Shown here: positions 1-8,905 of the stretch, in pieces | Numbering within the stretch: position 1 is the first letter of the stretch | Layout of the letters: every line of letters starts with the position of its first letter | Assembly (NCBI RefSeq): GCF_023283945.1 | Contig: NZ_JAKIKW010000003.1 | Location: forward strand, 186,001-250,000 | Direction of reading: 5' to 3' | DNA: 64,000 nucleotides | DNA from: Shewanella gelidimarina | GTDB lineage: Bacteria > Pseudomonadota > Gammaproteobacteria > Enterobacterales > Shewanellaceae | The notes under the pieces: model-generated | The model's input: only the letters and a program-made list of their open reading frames with translations | The model's database searches: none | Told to the model about the DNA's origin: nothing | Program-made: the position numbers and the translations under genes

Positions 1-30
1 AACTTTAGGGTCAGAGAAAACGTTCTTCAA
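1..30 (-). CDS. Possible 5' end of a gene running off the left edge
   Basis: On the minus strand an AGGAG (35-39) lies four bases before a TTG at 28-30, and the frame stays open to the edge (LKNVFSDPKV). The in-frame GTG nearby is closed by a stop at once. Only ten codons are visible and the spacing is short, so this may be chance. The next gene starts divergently about 200 bases away, which fits a shared promoter region in between. Confidence 0.2.
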   Translation of the reverse strand, partial: MKNVFSDPKV

Positions 31-227
31 ATCACTCCTAATGCCATTAGGGCGCTAGACATATAAGCCTAATAGGCCTGCATATTTCATCCGTTATTTT
101 TTATTTCCCTATAAATCCTGTGCATTACATCAAACAAAACTCATATTCTAATAATCTATCCTAGAATACATATATTAGCCGTTGATAAATACAAAACTAA
201 TCTAATCAAATCAGCAACAGGATGTGC

Positions 228-3200
228 ATGGGTAACGTTGGACTATCACAAAGTAAATACTCTACACGGGTCATTCTTGTAGGATTTGCAATCATGGTTC
301 TGTTGGTGATGCTATTTGTTTTCATGGCGGTAGATGAAAACAAAAAGCTTGCTGAACTCAATCATAAAATGTACCAGCATCCCTTTTCGGTCAGTATCGC
401 GGTATTAGAAGCCAATGGCGATATCCTTGCCATGCACCGATATATGAAGGATGCGGTGTTAGCTAGAAATAAAGATGAATTAGACATCGCTATCTCGCAA
501 GTTGATCAACATGAAGAAGAAGTGTATCGACATTTCGAATTCATCAAACAACGTTTTCTTGGGGATAAAGAAAAGATTAATGTCGCCTATATATCTTTTG
601 TTGAATGGAAATCTATACGTGATGAAGTGCTGGCTTTGAAACGTAATAACCAACATCAACTCGCTGCAGGTATTACCACAGGAAAAGAAGCGCAGCATGT
701 TAAAGATCTGAACCAAAACATGACTTTTTTAATCGACTTTGCGCGTAACAAGGCACTTGAGTTCAAGGAAAGTAGCCAACGCTCTTATGATTTGAGCAGG
801 ACCTCTTTATATTCTTTGCTCATTTTTACAATCTTATCCAGTATTATCACCGTGTTTTTTGTCATCTTTCTGGTCAGAAAAGCAGAATATTCTCGCAATG
901 AAAGTGAAGAACGCTTTGAAGCTATTTTCAATAACGCCGAAGTTTCTATTTGGAGTGAAGACTTTTCTACGGTTGTTATTGCACTAGAAGAATTGAGGCA
1001 GAAAGGGATCGTTGACCTAAGAACATATTTGTATGCGGATATAGATTTGGCTTGGGATTTTGTGGCGATGGTTAAAGTAAATGCAGTTAATAATGCAACC
1101 TTAAAGCTCTTTGGTGCAAAAAACCAAGCAGAATTTATCAGTAAAATTGACCAAACTTTTGGTGATAATGCGATTGATGTCTTTATTGATGAAATGTGTG
1201 CCATCTGGACTAAACAAGAAACTTTTTTATCTGAGGCCAACTTTCAGACGTTAGATGGCAAAGAAATCAAAGCTCTTATTTCATTTCAAACGCCATCATC
1301 GACAAATAGTTTCCGTAATGTTCCAGTGAGTATTGTTGATATTTCTGAACATAAGAGATTCGAAGAAAAACTAAAACTGTCATCTCGAGTTTTTAGTGAC
1401 ACCCATGAAGGCATCGTCATTACTGACGCCGACAGAATGATTGTCGACGTTAACCCCGCTTTCTCAGACATTACTGGCTACAGCCGTGAAGAAGTTATAG
1501 GTAAAAATCCTAATATGCTAAGTTCGGGTAAGCATCAGCCTGAATTTTATACTAAGATGTGGCAGCAAATCACCGAGCAGGGTTATTGGCAGGGAGAAAT
1601 TTGGAATCGTAGGAAAAATGGAGAAGTTTACGCAGAAATGCTCACCACCTCCTCACTGAAAGATGCTGATGGCCGCATCGTTAACTATTTAGCTATGTTC
1701 TCCGATATAACACACAGTAAACGCCAACAAGAGAGTATGCGTCGAATGGCTCATTACGATGCCCTGACAGGACTCCCTAACCGAACACTACTACTCGACC
1801 GTTTTAATCAAGCGATTGCCCACTCAAAACGTTCAGGCACATTGCTTGCCGTTTGCTTCCTTGATTTAGATGACTTTAAGCCTGTAAATGATCTTTTTGG
1901 TCATGATATAGGGGACAAGCTACTGATTGAAGTGGCCCATCGCCTTGAATTAGCGTTAAGAACCGAAGACACGGTTTCACGTCTTGGTGGTGATGAATTC
2001 TCTATGCTCTTAGGTGATATAAAATCCACGTCTCAATGTTATGAGATACTCGATAGAATGATTCACTCGGTCAGTGCGACCTATTTTATTGACGAACGCT
2101 ACATTAACATCAGTGCCTCCATTGGGGTCAGCCTATCGCCATTAGATGGTGTGGAGCTAGATACTCTGCTACGCCAAGCTGACCAAGCGATGTATCAAGC
2201 GAAACAAGAAGGGAAAAAAAATTACCAGTTTTTTGATTTAGAGCAAGCACAAGAAACAACCCTGCGGCATGTAAAATCACAAGAAATTAAGCACGCTTTA
2301 TTTAACCATGAACTGTGTCTATATTATCAACCGAAAGTGGATATGGCCTCGGGTGATATCATTGGAGTTGAAGCGCTAATTCGTTGGCAGCATCCTGACA
2401 AAGGGCTTATTCCTCCCATGGCGTTCTTACCCCTTATCGAAGGGACTGAAATAGAAATCCAAGTTGGTGACTGGGTGATTGATCAAGCTATGGTTCAGCT
2501 TGAGCGATTAAATAACCAAGGCATTAATCTAGAGATGAGTGTCAATGTCTCTTCGATGCAGTTCTTAAATAACGGCTTTTTTGACAGTCTTAATGAAGCA
2601 CTTAATCGTCATCATAATATCGACTCTCGTAACTTCAAGTTGGAAGTTTTAGAAAGTAGCACCTTAGGAAATGTTGAGCGGATCAGTCACATTATTCGCG
2701 CTTGTCGTAATGATTTAGGTGTACGAATTGCATTGGATGATTTTGGCACTGGTTACTCATCACTGTCCCATCTTTGTCAGCTTCCTGCGGACACAATCAA
2801 GATTGACCAAAGTTTTGTTCGAGATGTATTAATAGATCAGAATGATTTCTCTATCATTGATGGCGTGATTGGGCTAACTAAGTCATTCAACCGACACGTC
2901 ATTGCAGAAGGTGTCGAAACGACAGAACATGGCCTGATGTTACTTTTGATGGGCTGTCACTATGCACAAGGTTATGCGATATCAAAACCTATGCAGGCAA
3001 GTAAACTTGTTGATTGGATTAAAGAGTACCAACCCAACCAAGCTTGGATAGAAAGCAGTCAAGAGGAAATGACACTGCAAGTCAGGAGAGTAAAACAACT
3101 TGAATTGATACTCAAACACTGGCTTAAAAATATAGAGAATTTGATGCAAGAGGATTCAAAGGATCAAATTGATATCGGCAATATGGATTGTCATTTTGAC

Positions 3201-3467
3201 AAATGGGTTAGGCGATTAAGAGAAGATAAATTATTCGAGGGCTCATGGATTAATGAACTGGAACAGACCTATAACGTTATGCACACTGTAGCGCGGGACA
3301 TTATAAGGAGTTATCAAGCTGGTACTTGTACCTCTAAAATAGATGCATTAAGCAAGCTACATATTGAATTTGATAAAATACTATCGATGCTCGGTAAGTA
3401 TAGACAACCAAGGGGTATGAGCCCTTTAGCAAGCGTCACATATCTGCATCGGCCCTTGAGTCGATAA
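228..3467 (+). CDS. Membrane PAS-GGDEF-EAL cyclic-di-GMP protein with CZB-like C terminus
   Basis: Predicted dual diguanylate cyclase/phosphodiesterase at the inner membrane. Two membrane segments (about residues 17-37 and 196-218) enclose a periplasmic helical region of about 160 residues. Two PAS-like domains follow; the second (about 385-500) is canonical. The GGDEF motif (SRLGGDEF, about residue 589) is intact, with an RTED inhibitory-site motif five residues before it. The EAL motif (GVEALIRW, about 717), DFGTGYSS and the closing QGY-SKP are present, so both activities look possible. The last 110 residues resemble a CZB zinc-binding four-helix bundle (H, then CHFDKW, then H). The ATG at 228 is preferred to the one at 222 because AGGA sits at 218-221. 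The gene stands alone and nothing nearby shows its input signal. Confidence 0.9.
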   Translation: MGNVGLSQSKYSTRVILVGFAIMVLLVMLFVFMAVDENKKLAELNHKMYQHPFSVSIAVLEANGDILAMHRYMKDAVLARNKDELDIAISQVDQHEEEVYRHFEFIKQRFLGDKEKINVAYISFVEWKSIRDEVLALKRNNQHQLAAGITTGKEAQHVKDLNQNMTFLIDFARNKALEFKESSQRSYDLSRTSLYSLLIFTILSSIITVFFVIFLVRKAEYSRNESEERFEAIFNNAEVSIWSEDFSTVVIALEELRQKGIVDLRTYLYADIDLAWDFVAMVKVNAVNNATLKLFGAKNQAEFISKIDQTFGDNAIDVFIDEMCAIWTKQETFLSEANFQTLDGKEIKALISFQTPSSTNSFRNVPVSIVDISEHKRFEEKLKLSSRVFSDTHEGIVITDADRMIVDVNPAFSDITGYSREEVIGKNPNMLSSGKHQPEFYTKMWQQITEQGYWQGEIWNRRKNGEVYAEMLTTSSLKDADGRIVNYLAMFSDITHSKRQQESMRRMAHYDALTGLPNRTLLLDRFNQAIAHSKRSGTLLAVCFLDLDDFKPVNDLFGHDIGDKLLIEVAHRLELALRTEDTVSRLGGDEFSMLLGDIKSTSQCYEILDRMIHSVSATYFIDERYINISASIGVSLSPLDGVELDTLLRQADQAMYQAKQEGKKNYQFFDLEQAQETTLRHVKSQEIKHALFNHELCLYYQPKVDMASGDIIGVEALIRWQHPDKGLIPPMAFLPLIEGTEIEIQVGDWVIDQAMVQLERLNNQGINLEMSVNVSSMQFLNNGFFDSLNEALNRHHNIDSRNFKLEVLESSTLGNVERISHIIRACRNDLGVRIALDDFGTGYSSLSHLCQLPADTIKIDQSFVRDVLIDQNDFSIIDGVIGLTKSFNRHVIAEGVETTEHGLMLLLMGCHYAQGYAISKPMQASKLVDWIKEYQPNQAWIESSQEEMTLQVRRVKQLELILKHWLKNIENLMQEDSKDQIDIGNMDCHFDKWVRRLREDKLFEGSWINELEQTYNVMHTVARDIIRSYQAGTCTSKIDALSKLHIEFDKILSMLGKYRQPRGMSPLASVTYLHRPLSR

Positions 3468-3477
3468 ATTTTTTTTA

Positions 3478-3526
3478 AACATGATCCAGCCATAATAATT
3501 ATCTCACTATGGCTGTTTATCGTGTT
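3478..3526. terminator. Hairpin between convergent genes
   Basis: CAGCCATA (3487-3494) pairs with TATGGCTG (3508-3515), and flanking AAACA/TGTTT can extend the stem with interruptions. It lies exactly between the ends of two convergent genes, so a shared terminator is the simplest reading. T tracts flank it, but imperfectly. Confidence 0.45.
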
Positions 3527-3787
3527 TTACTTTTCAGTAAACTCCGCTTGAATCTTTTCTAATTCTTGCTGTTCTCTAAGTTTAGCTTTGACAATGGCTT
3601 CTTGTTGAAGCGTTGCTTGTCTTTCCTTAAAGCTGAATTTCTCTTCTTTAGTCAGAAACTTAAAGGCTTTATTATTGGCAAGTACGTAAGCAACGACATC
3701 TTCGCCCTTTACTCTGCGCTCATCGACTCGTTGTGAAAAACGGTCGTTATCTCGGACTTTACGCTCTTCAGCATTTAATTTACTCAT
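3527..3787 (-). CDS. Small highly charged hypothetical protein
   Basis: An 86-residue soluble protein, very rich in Lys, Glu, Arg and Gln, predicted largely helical (KEEKFSFKERQ, then REQQELEKIQAEF). It has no signal peptide, membrane segment or motif I recognise. The start MSKLNAEER is chosen because GAGG lies nine bases upstream; an in-frame ATG five codons earlier overlaps that ribosome binding site. Composition and length resemble small nucleic-acid- or ribosome-associated proteins, but nothing here proves that. It is a single gene converging on the GGDEF-EAL gene. Confidence 0.7.
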   Translation of the reverse strand: MSKLNAEERKVRDNDRFSQRVDERRVKGEDVVAYVLANNKAFKFLTKEEKFSFKERQATLQQEAIVKAKLREQQELEKIQAEFTEK

Positions 3788-4349
3788 ATCTTGTATCCTC
3801 ATTAGTTAATCACAGTAGCGTTTCACTACGTTCAGTCAAACAAATGAGTGTGTTGCACATTCATAAAGCTGATAGGGAGATTTTAGCATAATATGCGTTG
3901 TAAGCCCTATGGTATCTACCTTTTGTCAGGTTTTATGCTGTTAGAAGTTAGATCATAATCAATAATAAAACCAAGGCACTGCTCCACAGACAAGGTGTAA
4001 ACAAAGATGCCAAGCCCCTTTTTTTACACTTTTATCATTGAGGGGCCACAGCGCTGGCTTCCGCAAGTTCTGTACCGGGGCAAATTTCTCCAGTTCACTC
4101 TCTCTTTGGCGAACTGGGACGTTGGGTTCATCTCTTAATATTCCTTGTTTCATGATAAATAAACAGCCAGTGATTATTCATAGCGGGCAATATTATTGCG
4201 TGTTTCTTGTGCGAAATGAGGGGTAGTTAACGGTTTTGATTAGCTTTTTTGTGGAATTTGTTGATATTTTGTTTCAGCTTCGATGACTTTGGTTAGTAAA
4301 CAGGTTATAACTTTTACAACATAGAGAAATTCAAAATTTTGGGGAAATG
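3788..4349. other. Gap without convincing genes
   Basis: About 560 bases between divergent genes. Overlapping frames of about 60 codons exist on both strands (3959-4226), without ribosome binding sites or protein-like composition. A short hairpin (CCAGTTC 4090-4096 with GAACTGG 4111-4117) lies inside. The 3' part should hold the promoter of the next gene, but I see no clear -35/-10 pair. Confidence 0.3.
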
Positions 4350-5366
4350 ATGAGTCCATGGTTTAATAATGTTCAACTTGGCTTCGACATGGCAACAAGT
4401 TTGACTATTGTCGGTGCAGCCATTACTTGGGCTGTTCGTCAAAAAAAGCAAACAGAAGCAGAAAAAGTCAGAGGCATCAATCAACAAGTTAGATCGACAA
4501 GCCTACAGAAGGTTCAGCATGTGCTGATTGAGATGGAAGATCAGTTTTCAGTATTGATAGATGAATCTCAAAAGTTCGAAAATATGATTGATAATCGTGT
4601 TAAAAAAGTTGATGGTCAGTTTGATTACTCACGTTTAAATTCAGCCATTAAAACAGACAGCGACTTTCTTACCAATGCGATTGATAGATTAGGCAATATA
4701 CGTGAAGAGATTGGTCGTTTTTATGAATCAATTCAAGTTAGGCGTTATAGCCTGATCCCCTTGCTTGATGCTATTGATGAAGGTGATAAGTATATTGGTG
4801 TGTTCCAGAAAAACATCGATGAGGTCGGTGAGGCATATAATCGGGTTTCTTCTGGCAATGTACGACTGTTAAAAGAGTTGGAAAATGTCGTTAACTTGAT
4901 TAATGCAGAATATGGTGATGATCTTAAAGATCTCAGTGATGAACAGCGTCACGCTTTAATCAAGCAAACATCTTCAAATGACACCCTCATGAGACCTATT
5001 AAATCTATCGTATTTGACGAGGATTATTTTGAATGGGTGCAAAGATTTGTTCCTGAAGGCAAAGAACAAGACTTTTTAGAAAAAGTGATTAGACCGAGTC
5101 AAATTGAAGATCAAGATTTGTGTGCTTCGGTAATCATCAACTTCATCTTGTCACTGTTCCGAAAAAATCATGAGTTGATCTCTCAAGTGTTAAGCACTGC
5201 TTCCTACACTGTTATGCAAGCAAGAATGGAGTGCAAAGACATCTTGATTTCATTAAGCGCGATTTCGCATAAGCTGGTCATGGATAATAATCCTGAATCA
5301 TTAAACTCAGTGATTGAGAAGTATGAATCTAAAGAGTATTTTGGTCGAGAGACTAAGATTCGTTAG
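4350..5366 (+). CDS. Membrane-anchored coiled-coil hypothetical protein
   Basis: About 338 residues with one N-terminal hydrophobic segment (roughly residues 12-30, ending AVRQKK) and then a long helical, charged cytoplasmic part containing heptad-like stretches. The topology resembles small bacterial scaffold or sensor accessory proteins, but I recognise no family and assign no function. GGGGA at 4341-4345 suits the second of two adjacent ATGs. The gene is monocistronic: a strong terminator follows 50 bases after the stop. Confidence 0.75.
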   Translation: MSPWFNNVQLGFDMATSLTIVGAAITWAVRQKKQTEAEKVRGINQQVRSTSLQKVQHVLIEMEDQFSVLIDESQKFENMIDNRVKKVDGQFDYSRLNSAIKTDSDFLTNAIDRLGNIREEIGRFYESIQVRRYSLIPLLDAIDEGDKYIGVFQKNIDEVGEAYNRVSSGNVRLLKELENVVNLINAEYGDDLKDLSDEQRHALIKQTSSNDTLMRPIKSIVFDEDYFEWVQRFVPEGKEQDFLEKVIRPSQIEDQDLCASVIINFILSLFRKNHELISQVLSTASYTVMQARMECKDILISLSAISHKLVMDNNPESLNSVIEKYESKEYFGRETKIR

Positions 5367-5417
5367 ATAATCATTAAGTGCGGAACTGTCTGCATTAGAG
5401 TGCGTTACTCACTAATA

Positions 5418-5454
5418 AACCTCAGTTTCTCGTCAAGAGTACTGGGGTTTTTTT
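5418..5454 (+). terminator. Rho-independent terminator
   Basis: AACCTCAG (5418-5425) pairs with CTGGGGTT (5442-5449), with one G-T pair, and is followed by a run of seven T. It ends the preceding plus-strand gene. A 73-codon GTG-started frame over this site is taken to be spurious. Confidence 0.75.
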
Positions 5455-5736
5455 ATGTCCCATCCCATCGCTGGGTAGAAGATAGTGTCATTCACGTCAA
5501 AACGAAAGAAAATCCCTTGTTGATGATGGGCTATTTGGCTGCGATTGATGCTATGGCTTTGCTTATCTGCGATGAAAGCCAAAACGGATCCTTATACCGA
5601 TTCAGTTTTGCGACTGGTTAGCGACGACAAACTCTCATTGTAAATCACGCCAAAGAGAGTGATTAATAGTTGACTAAATTACTCGGGAATTATAACATGC
5701 GTTAAAAATACACCTTTAGCGAGTTATGGAGTTTAT
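5455..5736. other. Leader region of the CCGSCS peptide gene
   Basis: About 280 bases between a terminator and the next small gene, without a convincing coding frame. It probably holds the promoter for the peptide gene. TAGTTGACTA at 5668-5677 contains a TTGAC -35-like element, but I cannot assign a -10 with confidence. Confidence 0.25.
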
Positions 5737-5916
5737 ATGTCAGTATCATTCAAAAAAATATTTGGGTTGAATAAATCAGAGAGTCAGGCTTCTGTACTAA
5801 CACCTACCAAGACAGTCGAAAAAGCGGCAAAAGTTGAAACGACTAATGCTGCCGTAAAAGCTGAAAATGCAAAACATGGTGACAATGGTGTGTGTTGTGG
5901 TTCTTGCTCCAATTGA
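5737..5916 (+). CDS. Small CCGSCS-motif protein
   Basis: A 59-residue protein starting MSVSFKKIFGLNKSES and ending GVCCGSCSN. GGAG at 5728-5731 lies five bases before the ATG, a good translation signal. The middle is Ala/Lys/Thr/Val-rich and probably flexible; the only cysteines are the three in the last seven residues. I recall a family of small proteobacterial proteins named after a C-terminal CCGSCS motif, with no known function. The cluster could bind a metal, form a disulphide or be modified. The neighbouring amidohydrolase and haem protein also carry Cys-rich termini, but they lie on the opposite strand. Confidence 0.75.
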   Translation: MSVSFKKIFGLNKSESQASVLTPTKTVEKAAKVETTNAAVKAENAKHGDNGVCCGSCSN

Positions 5917-6236
5917 GTTTTAAGTCCAAGGGCATTTTAGGCTACCAAATATTGACTGTTTACTGTCGTTATACCAACACAAAAGGTATGTTGTCCGATC
6001 TAGGCTAATAGCGGATTTAGCAATCCGCTTGATACTTCGTTAACGATAGTGCAGATACTTTTTGAGGGTGACAGAGTGGTTTGTCTGTTTAAGATTGTTA
6101 ATAGCTAGCGAATAGCGTTTTTTTAGATTGATTGACTCAGGGAGTGAGAGCGGGGGGAAATGACCTCCGATATAAACTCATCTTTCAAGTTTATCCGGAG
6201 ATCTGCAAGTGTACTGTTAGCTAGCTCTGGCGCTAC
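5917..6236. other. Convergent intergenic region with two hairpins
   Basis: About 320 bases with no gene. Hairpin 1: AGCGGATT (6010-6017) with AATCCGCT (6022-6029). Hairpin 2: CTCCG..ATAAACT near 6165-6178 with AGTTTATCCGGAG (6188-6200), placed as expected for a terminator of the minus-strand amidohydrolase. Neither has a good T run. Confidence 0.4.
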
Positions 6237-8513
6237 TTAGCTTGAACACACAGGGCTATTAATTTCCACATCGACCTCTACATTTATACCCACATCAGAT
6301 TTATCATCGTCTTTTATCTTATTAGTCTTGAGTGAATACACCTTTTCGCCGCCGATCCATGTCTCAAGTACGTTATCGGTATGACGCATTCTTAAGAATG
6401 GATCTTTCATTGTCACCGGATCGATTTTGAGGATGACAAAGTCGGCAAATTTTCCGATTTCGAGTGACCCCACCCATGCGTCGGCATGACATTGCCATGC
6501 GGCGTTGTACGTCGCGGCGGCTAATGCCTGTGAGCCAGTTAGGCGTTCTGCTGCATTTAATGTATTTAGGTCTCTAACAGGGCTGCTTATTGGGCCTACC
6601 TCGTTATTTTCTATGAAGCTTTTGGTGTAGTTTTTTATCGCTGGACTAGCCTCTGTTATCCGAGTCATCGACTGCTCCATCAAGCGCAGGGTGCCAATTG
6701 GTGATACAGGGAAGTCACTGTGGAGGGTGATTTTGGCACCTGATTTGATTGATGATTGACACAAATCGAGACTTTTTCTTGCTTGCTCTTTAAAAATGAT
6801 TTGTTCAAATGCATGACCCCAATAACCGACATGACCGATTAAAAAACTGGGATGCAGCGAAAGTGTCTTCATGTCTTCAATTCTGTAGATATCAAGCAGT
6901 GAGCAATGTTCAATTCTATGCCTCATATTGGCCCAGTCTAGTGGCGTGTAACCGATATCAATGGCGGTGTTATATGCCGTTTTATAAACTTCAATGGTAT
7001 TGTCGATGGCATTATCACCATTGGCATGGATCATCAGTGGCCAGCCTTTGAGGTTAATGGCGGTATTTACCATCACTGGAAAGGAGAGGTTATTGGTATT
7101 TTCGGCTGGAAAGGTATCCATCTTCATGTTGAAGTTAAATATTCCCTTCGAATTTTTTATATACGCATCTGCGGGGGTTGGGGGGTAGCAATCGTAAGAT
7201 TGATATTGGTAGCCGGTTAAGCCTTGATTGGAGCCGTCAGCTACTAACTTGATATTACCGGTAAAAGTATATTGATACTCGGATGTCTTCGGGCAGTCAA
7301 TGGCTTGCTGTATACCGTTTAAATCAGCATATTCTAGCGCTCCACCAATACGCACTGGCGGTAAAGCCGTTTCATATTTTTGCAAAAATCTTATTTGCTC
7401 GTTGGTCAATGCAGCATCATATAAAAAGGTCATCCCTTTTTTCAGCGCGTTGGTTAGCAGTGCATCTAGGGACTCTATTACGCTTTTTTGATTTATATAT
7501 AGCGCTAGTTGATCATCTGGAATGGCACACAAAGCCCACAGTATTTGCTCCATTTCTTGCAGTTGGCCATTATATTTGTCAATAAACGCCATTTTTGCGG
7601 CTTTGCTTTTATCGCCCAATTCGTTTTTAAAACTTTGATACGTCGTAGGCCTAGTTTTCTCTAACCATAATAGAAGTGGGGTCTTCTCACCCGCTGATTG
7701 TTCTTCTTTGGCATATTCGGCCCAAAAGTCCCAGGTCGCTTCTGAGGCTCTAGTGTTGATATACAATGTATGGGCTGAAGCACTGAGAATGGCGAGTGGG
7801 TACTTTGGGTCTTCCTTAGTTGCCCCGTTTAGGCCATCTAAGGTGGCTAGATCGAGAGTGGTTAATAAGTCTCCATCAAAAGGCATGAATGAGGGATCGA
7901 TATCCTTTCCCAAAACCCAAGTGTTATTTGTTATTTCTTTGTCTTTGTACTTGGCAATTGCTTCAGTGAGCGTGTCCTTGATATATGCTAAGTCGTAATC
8001 AGGCCTCATCATCTGATTGTCTATGCCAGAAAAGGAGGTGAATTTGCTTATCAGTGCATCACCGCAAGTATGAACATGGGGGTCAATTAATCCAGGGAGC
8101 AGAGTTTGGTCAGAGGTTAGTTTTTGGTGAGTAATCGTTAGTTCGTTTATCCTTTCTTGCTGTACCTGTTGACTCTGGGTTTTATCAATCTGTTGTTTCT
8201 TTTGGTTGACCGCAAGTTCAACTGCTGTTTTTACATGTTGGAGTGTGCCCACCGCGATAATATTACCGCCGATCGCCCCTATTGCTTCAACGATTTTATC
8301 CGCATCACCTTGTGTGACTGGGCGTATGGTACCGCCGCTAATAATGAGTGGTTTACTGCTGTTTTTATCAGCCTGATTGGGCAGTGGCAGCGTTTGTAGA
8401 GAAACCTCAACATTAATATCAGTCTCTACTACTATTGCATTGAGTAAGCTCTTACCAAACGGGTCATTACAGCCACAGTGTGTACAAGCATGATCGTGAG
8501 TATGTGTTTTCAT
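6237..8513 (-). CDS. Large amidohydrolase (YtcJ-like) with Cys/His-rich N terminus
   Basis: A 758-residue metal-dependent hydrolase of the amidohydrolase superfamily (Amidohydro_3 type). Metal-site motifs appear in order: DPHVH (about residues 144-148), HANGD, RHRIEHC and LHSDFPVSP, and the C terminus returns to the beta-sandwich (GKFADFVILKIDP). No export signal is seen, so it should be cytoplasmic. Unusual features are the leader MKTHTHDHACTHCGC, with five His and three Cys in 15 residues, a Gln/Lys-rich insertion near 100-130, and a CSS end. AAGGAAG precedes the ATG. The substrate is unknown. It is the last gene of a minus-strand set with a 52-residue peptide and an exported haem protein. 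Confidence 0.88.
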   Translation of the reverse strand: MKTHTHDHACTHCGCNDPFGKSLLNAIVVETDINVEVSLQTLPLPNQADKNSSKPLIISGGTIRPVTQGDADKIVEAIGAIGGNIIAVGTLQHVKTAVELAVNQKKQQIDKTQSQQVQQERINELTITHQKLTSDQTLLPGLIDPHVHTCGDALISKFTSFSGIDNQMMRPDYDLAYIKDTLTEAIAKYKDKEITNNTWVLGKDIDPSFMPFDGDLLTTLDLATLDGLNGATKEDPKYPLAILSASAHTLYINTRASEATWDFWAEYAKEEQSAGEKTPLLLWLEKTRPTTYQSFKNELGDKSKAAKMAFIDKYNGQLQEMEQILWALCAIPDDQLALYINQKSVIESLDALLTNALKKGMTFLYDAALTNEQIRFLQKYETALPPVRIGGALEYADLNGIQQAIDCPKTSEYQYTFTGNIKLVADGSNQGLTGYQYQSYDCYPPTPADAYIKNSKGIFNFNMKMDTFPAENTNNLSFPVMVNTAINLKGWPLMIHANGDNAIDNTIEVYKTAYNTAIDIGYTPLDWANMRHRIEHCSLLDIYRIEDMKTLSLHPSFLIGHVGYWGHAFEQIIFKEQARKSLDLCQSSIKSGAKITLHSDFPVSPIGTLRLMEQSMTRITEASPAIKNYTKSFIENNEVGPISSPVRDLNTLNAAERLTGSQALAAATYNAAWQCHADAWVGSLEIGKFADFVILKIDPVTMKDPFLRMRHTDNVLETWIGGEKVYSLKTNKIKDDDKSDVGINVEVDVEINSPVCSS

Positions 8514-8592
8514 GAATAATCTTCCTTTACTATGTCATGTGATCTAATCATTAGTGACTCAGAGGTGGATCGTCCAACCCTGCTGGCCGTTA

Positions 8593-8660
8593 CTATTACT
8601 GTTTTCTAACAGTGCTGCAGCATGGCAACAGTAATAGCGTATATACGGGGCTATTACTGT
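8593..8660 (-). promoter_or_regulatory. Two mutually exclusive hairpins between peptide and amidohydrolase genes
   Basis: The element CTATTACTGT occurs at 8593-8602 and 8651-8660, and its exact reverse complement at 8628-8637. On the minus-strand transcript the middle copy can pair with either outer copy (13-base or about 23-base loop), which is the logic of an attenuator or processing switch. A CGTATATACG palindrome lies in the first loop. No T run follows either stem. Confidence 0.45.
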
Positions 8661-8668
8661 CATCAACC

Positions 8669-8827
8669 TTAAGCCTTACCGAGTAAGCTGGGTGCGTTTT
8701 TTTTAGCGCTGACAGGTGCTGGTTTTGCTGTTTTTATCTCAGCAAAAGAGGCATTGGCGCCAACTCCTGCACTGTGAGAATTGTAAGTTGTACGTTCAAT
8801 GGGTTGCGATTGTGTTGGTAGTTTCAT
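8669..8827 (-). CDS. 52-residue peptide between haem protein and amidohydrolase
   Basis: The frame starts MKLPTQSQPIERTTYNSH and ends APSLLGKA. AAGGAA lies seven bases before the ATG, as strong a signal as that of either neighbouring gene. The peptide has no Cys, no signal sequence and no membrane segment; its C-terminal half is rich in Ala, Lys, Pro and Ser. It sits 78 bases downstream of the haem protein gene and about 155 bases upstream of the amidohydrolase, all in the same direction. I do not recognise it. It could be a substrate or precursor for its neighbours or an unrelated small protein; the operon position is the only functional hint. Confidence 0.55.
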   Translation of the reverse strand: MKLPTQSQPIERTTYNSHSAGVGANASFAEIKTAKPAPVSAKKNAPSLLGKA

Positions 8828-8905
8828 ATCAATTTCCTTTTATATGATGAATAAAATATCAATACATAAATGATCAATTGCGAGCTGCTGATATCGGCCC
8901 AACGG

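Noticed and set aside
3959..4226. Overlapping frames of about 60 codons on both strands
   Set aside because: No ribosome binding sites, odd composition, and they overlap each other; treated as intergenic.
5400..5621. 73-codon GTG-started frame
   Set aside because: Spans a strong terminator, has no ribosome binding site and no protein-like composition.
8669..8827. 52-residue peptide called as a RiPP precursor
   Set aside because: No leader/core boundary, no Cys/Ser/Thr-rich core typical of known classes and no recognisable modification enzyme; kept only as an unassigned peptide.
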